Part shown: in pieces, positions 62,344 to 64,000 of the stretch
How positions within the stretch are numbered: the first letter of the stretch is position 1
How the letters are laid out: every line of letters starts with the position of its first letter
Source of the DNA: Planctomycetaceae bacterium
Lineage (GTDB): Bacteria; Planctomycetota; Planctomycetia; Planctomycetales; Planctomycetaceae
Direction of reading: 5' to 3'
NCBI GenBank assembly: GCA_028284145.1
Contig: JANQSH010000140.1
Span: forward strand, 56,754-120,753
DNA: 64,000 bases
Notes under the pieces: model-generated
Told to the model about the DNA's origin: nothing
Seen by the model: the letters and a program-made list of their open reading frames with translations, nothing else
Databases searched by the model: none
Program-made: the position numbers and the translations under genes

Positions 62344-62976
62344 CTACGATTGAGCGTCATCATCTATCTCGAAAAACAGCGATTCATAATCGTCAACATC
62401 TGCAACGCACGGGCGTCTTCCGGCTGGGCGGCTCAGCCTACGTTGATTGGCAGCTTCCGTCTCGTCCCATACCGCACGAACCTCTTCGGCCGTCATCTGG
62501 CCCTGATCGAGAAGTCGGCGGACCAACGGCGACATAAACTCATTCAAGAGTGTCTGGCCAAGGAAGACCTCGCCACGCTGAATCTCCCGAGCAAGAAACT
62601 GCATTCGCTCTTGCTGGTCAACCCAAAGGTATCCCGCCGCTGCCCAGGCTTGCCGCCAATCGTGCTCGTGCTGTTGGACAGCATCCACAGAACACGGTTG
62701 CCTTCGATGGATCAGTTCGCGGATTGGGCCGGCCAATGAGATGTGGCAAAGACGTTCCATAAACTGAGTGTGTTGAAACGTGCCTGGCGAATGCAGCATC
62801 TCGGGTAGCTGTATCATGGTCCATGGGTCGAGTCGCTGGGCACTCTGGTGCTGGCTTGTCGCTTCCGATTGCGGAAGCCCAGACAATGAAAGTCCTGCTA
62901 CGTCGAAGCCGTATCCCATTGCCATGTATGCGTGACCTGCAACATGCCATGCTGTGCTTTCGGTATCGTTCGTCAC
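62344..62976 (-). CDS. Peptidase M41 (FtsH)-like protein with HVAGH motif
   Basis: 210 residues from GTG 62976, which has AAAGGA 8-9 nt upstream; the frame upstream to 63018 lacks one. ESTAWHVAGHAYMAMGYGFD matches the FtsH-peptidase opening T.YHEAGHA, but the catalytic Glu is Val, so zinc-dependent cleavage is unlikely. FMERLCHISLAGPIRELIH corresponds to the following M41 helix (I...LAG..AEE). The rest is helical. It may be an inactive regulator of a protease or a degenerate cargo gene. Confidence 0.75.
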   Translation of the reverse strand: MTNDTESTAWHVAGHAYMAMGYGFDVAGLSLSGLPQSEATSQHQSAQRLDPWTMIQLPEMLHSPGTFQHTQFMERLCHISLAGPIRELIHRRQPCSVDAVQQHEHDWRQAWAAAGYLWVDQQERMQFLAREIQRGEVFLGQTLLNEFMSPLVRRLLDQGQMTAEEVRAVWDETEAANQRRLSRPAGRRPCVADVDDYESLFFEIDDDAQS

Positions 62977-63077
62977 GTCAAAATCCTTTAGCGTCCGGCG
63001 GCTTCTTCGTGAACCCACCGGCTGTGAATGGAGGCCCTCCTTCTTGGTGAACCGGATAAGTAATTCTTAGCTTTCTC

Positions 63078-63800
63078 CTACGCAGCCGATCCAGGCCAGC
63101 TTTGACGCACTTCGCCGTCGATCACGAAGACAATTTGAGTCCCTGAGTAATACTGCTTGTGAAACAGCGCCGTGCCAGCAGCGTCGCACTGATCACGGAT
63201 ACTGCGGACCCAGTCCATTTGCATGATTCGCCGTTTTGCTTTCGCTGCTTTCTCGCAGCCTGTGATCACCCAGTCGATGTTGCTAAGTCGATGCCCGAAC
63301 TCCAGCGGGCCAAGAAGCGGCTCGGCCGAGACGAATTTCACAGCTGCCGGAATCTTCCTCAGCAGGTCGATACGTTGGACGTAGTCCTGATTCTCAACCG
63401 TGACGCCGAGCCAGACATTGGAGTACCCTTTGCCCCAATCAGCCGGAAGACGATCACTGATCAACTCAGGCCGTTTCGTAAGTACCAGCCAGTCGAGCTG
63501 ATTACATTCCTTGATCACCTTCCAGGCTTCTGCTCGCCATTGATCGGCGGCGGGATGGAAAAAGTCAGACATCGAGCAGGTGAAAATTCGATGACGTTCT
63601 CCGATCCTGATCGCTTCTCGATTCCAGGTAGGCGGCTTGCTCCATGTCGTCTTGGTCTTCATTGGGCCGTGGAACGGTTCGTTCCCTGAACGCCGCATAA
63701 TCTGGCCGATGTAACAGTGGCGACATGCTTCTGAAATCTTGTTGCATCCCCACCAAGGATTCCATGTGTGATGCGTCCAACCGATTTTTGAGTGTTCCAT
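63078..63800 (-). CDS. Phage Gp37/Gp68 family protein (DUF5131)
   Basis: 240 residues. The N terminus SKIGWTHHTWNPWWGCNKIS, then EACRHCYIGQIMRRSGN is the cysteine signature of this family (GW...TWNPW.GC...S..C..CY), probably an iron-sulfur or metal site. Further motifs FTCSMSDFFHP, WLVLTKRPELI, LGVTVENQDYVQRIDLLRKI and FVSAEPLLGPLE are characteristic. Found mostly on phages and mobile islands; function uncertain. AGAAAGGA lies about 12 nt upstream of ATG 63800. Confidence 0.93.
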   Translation of the reverse strand: MEHSKIGWTHHTWNPWWGCNKISEACRHCYIGQIMRRSGNEPFHGPMKTKTTWSKPPTWNREAIRIGERHRIFTCSMSDFFHPAADQWRAEAWKVIKECNQLDWLVLTKRPELISDRLPADWGKGYSNVWLGVTVENQDYVQRIDLLRKIPAAVKFVSAEPLLGPLEFGHRLSNIDWVITGCEKAAKAKRRIMQMDWVRSIRDQCDAAGTALFHKQYYSGTQIVFVIDGEVRQSWPGSAA

Positions 63801-63968
63801 GGTTTCTACGTGTCCTTTCTAACAGGACCCATTCTCCACCCAGACATGCCCTCTGGGGTTCGACCGAGCGGCCGATGCCTTTAGTGCCATCTCGAAACAT
63901 CATGGGATGCTTCGCCTTTTTCGGACAGTGGAACTCCTTAAACTGGACTCAGAAAGGAGCACTATCCG

Positions 63969-64000
63969 ATGTCAAAAAAGTCAACGAAACCTAATCAGGA
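63969..64000 (+). CDS. Start of an unidentified gene (partial, cut by window end)
   Basis: ATG 63969 with AGAAAGGAG 10 nt upstream, then SKKSTKPNQ to the window end. The context (AACTCCTTAAACTGGACTCA just upstream) resembles the left end of an IS3-type element with an OrfA start, but ten residues cannot decide. Confidence 0.4.
   Translation, partial: MSKKSTKPNQ

Larger units (their letters stand above)
60178..64000 (+). mobile_element. Integrative element in the ssrA 3' end (left part; right end outside window)
   Basis: An integrase gene starts 221 bp downstream of the tmRNA 3' end and points away from it, the classical arrangement of islands integrated into ssrA. Inside are a DUF5131 (phage Gp37/Gp68) gene and an orphan M41-like gene. 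The left attachment core is probably within 60161-60185. The other attachment site must lie beyond 64000. Confidence 0.65.

Noticed and set aside
1..64000. CRISPR array or rRNA operon
   Set aside because: No regularly spaced identical repeats and no rRNA-like sequence seen anywhere in the window.

Overview
The window reads as a chromosomal segment of a planctomycete (Planctomycetales, Planctomycetaceae-like). This is an inference from gene content. The support is two DUF1570-type secreted metallopeptidases, a DUF1080 protein, a Tat-exported sugar isomerase-like protein, an ExbD fused to an MJ0042-type zinc ribbon, a giant FHA/PQQ-propeller protein, many ATGA-coupled genes, and long gene-poor gaps filled with short dispersed repeats. 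No 16S gene is present to settle the taxonomy.

Layout. 0-7 kb: a SEC-C/TPR protein, ribD, a secreted DUF1570 peptidase, a small secreted protein and an acyl desaturase. 7.7-12.8 kb is an accessory stretch of small orphan genes. It holds two membrane proteins, a BamE-like lipoprotein-type protein, a small RHH-like regulator facing a promoter/operator, an IS1-type transposase, a tandem DUF551-like protein, and a HicA-like toxin/antitoxin pair. 13-19.5 kb: a two-component system, alanine dehydrogenase, nadC and a polytopic GT39-like protein. 20-24.1 kb: the fatty-acid/phospholipid cluster rpmF-plsX-fabD-//-acpP-fabF, with about 580 bp of apparently non-coding DNA where fabG usually sits. 24-28 kb: DUF1080 protein, isomerase, and an IS701-type transposase with a -1 slippery site. 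That ORF runs into a truncated tRNA-Ala.

28.5-37.7 kb: UbiB/ABC1 kinase, folK, an orphan Flp pilin, infA, proB, a TPR-DUF1570 peptidase and a MazG-like enzyme. 37.9-48.9 kb is one compact operon: a TonB/TolA-like anchor, ExbB, ExbD, zinc-ribbon-ExbD, an FHA-TPR-PQQ protein, a TPR/SBP_bac_5 fusion and a secreted protein. It looks like an energised envelope machine and is the strongest candidate for an undescribed system. 49-59.7 kb: leuB, a sulfatase remnant, an amidase coupled to a serine-less alpha/beta hydrolase, ispA-dxs, a secreted protein and a degenerate GGDEF protein. 59.8-64 kb: the tmRNA gene ssrA, and directly after its 3' end an integrative element. The element carries a tyrosine-recombinase-like integrase with an unusual active site, an M41-like protein with HVAGH instead of HEAGH, and a Gp37/Gp68 (DUF5131) protein.

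Three families of short dispersed repeats (A, B and C below) occupy most intergenic gaps. One A copy is nested inside a C copy, B and C are fused in both orders, and one A copy supplies the infA stop codon. They behave like MITEs. Several genes absent or mis-started at first sight were recovered by reading the sequence: rpmF, the Flp pilin, a 48-codon ORF, the tmRNA and the tRNA fragment.
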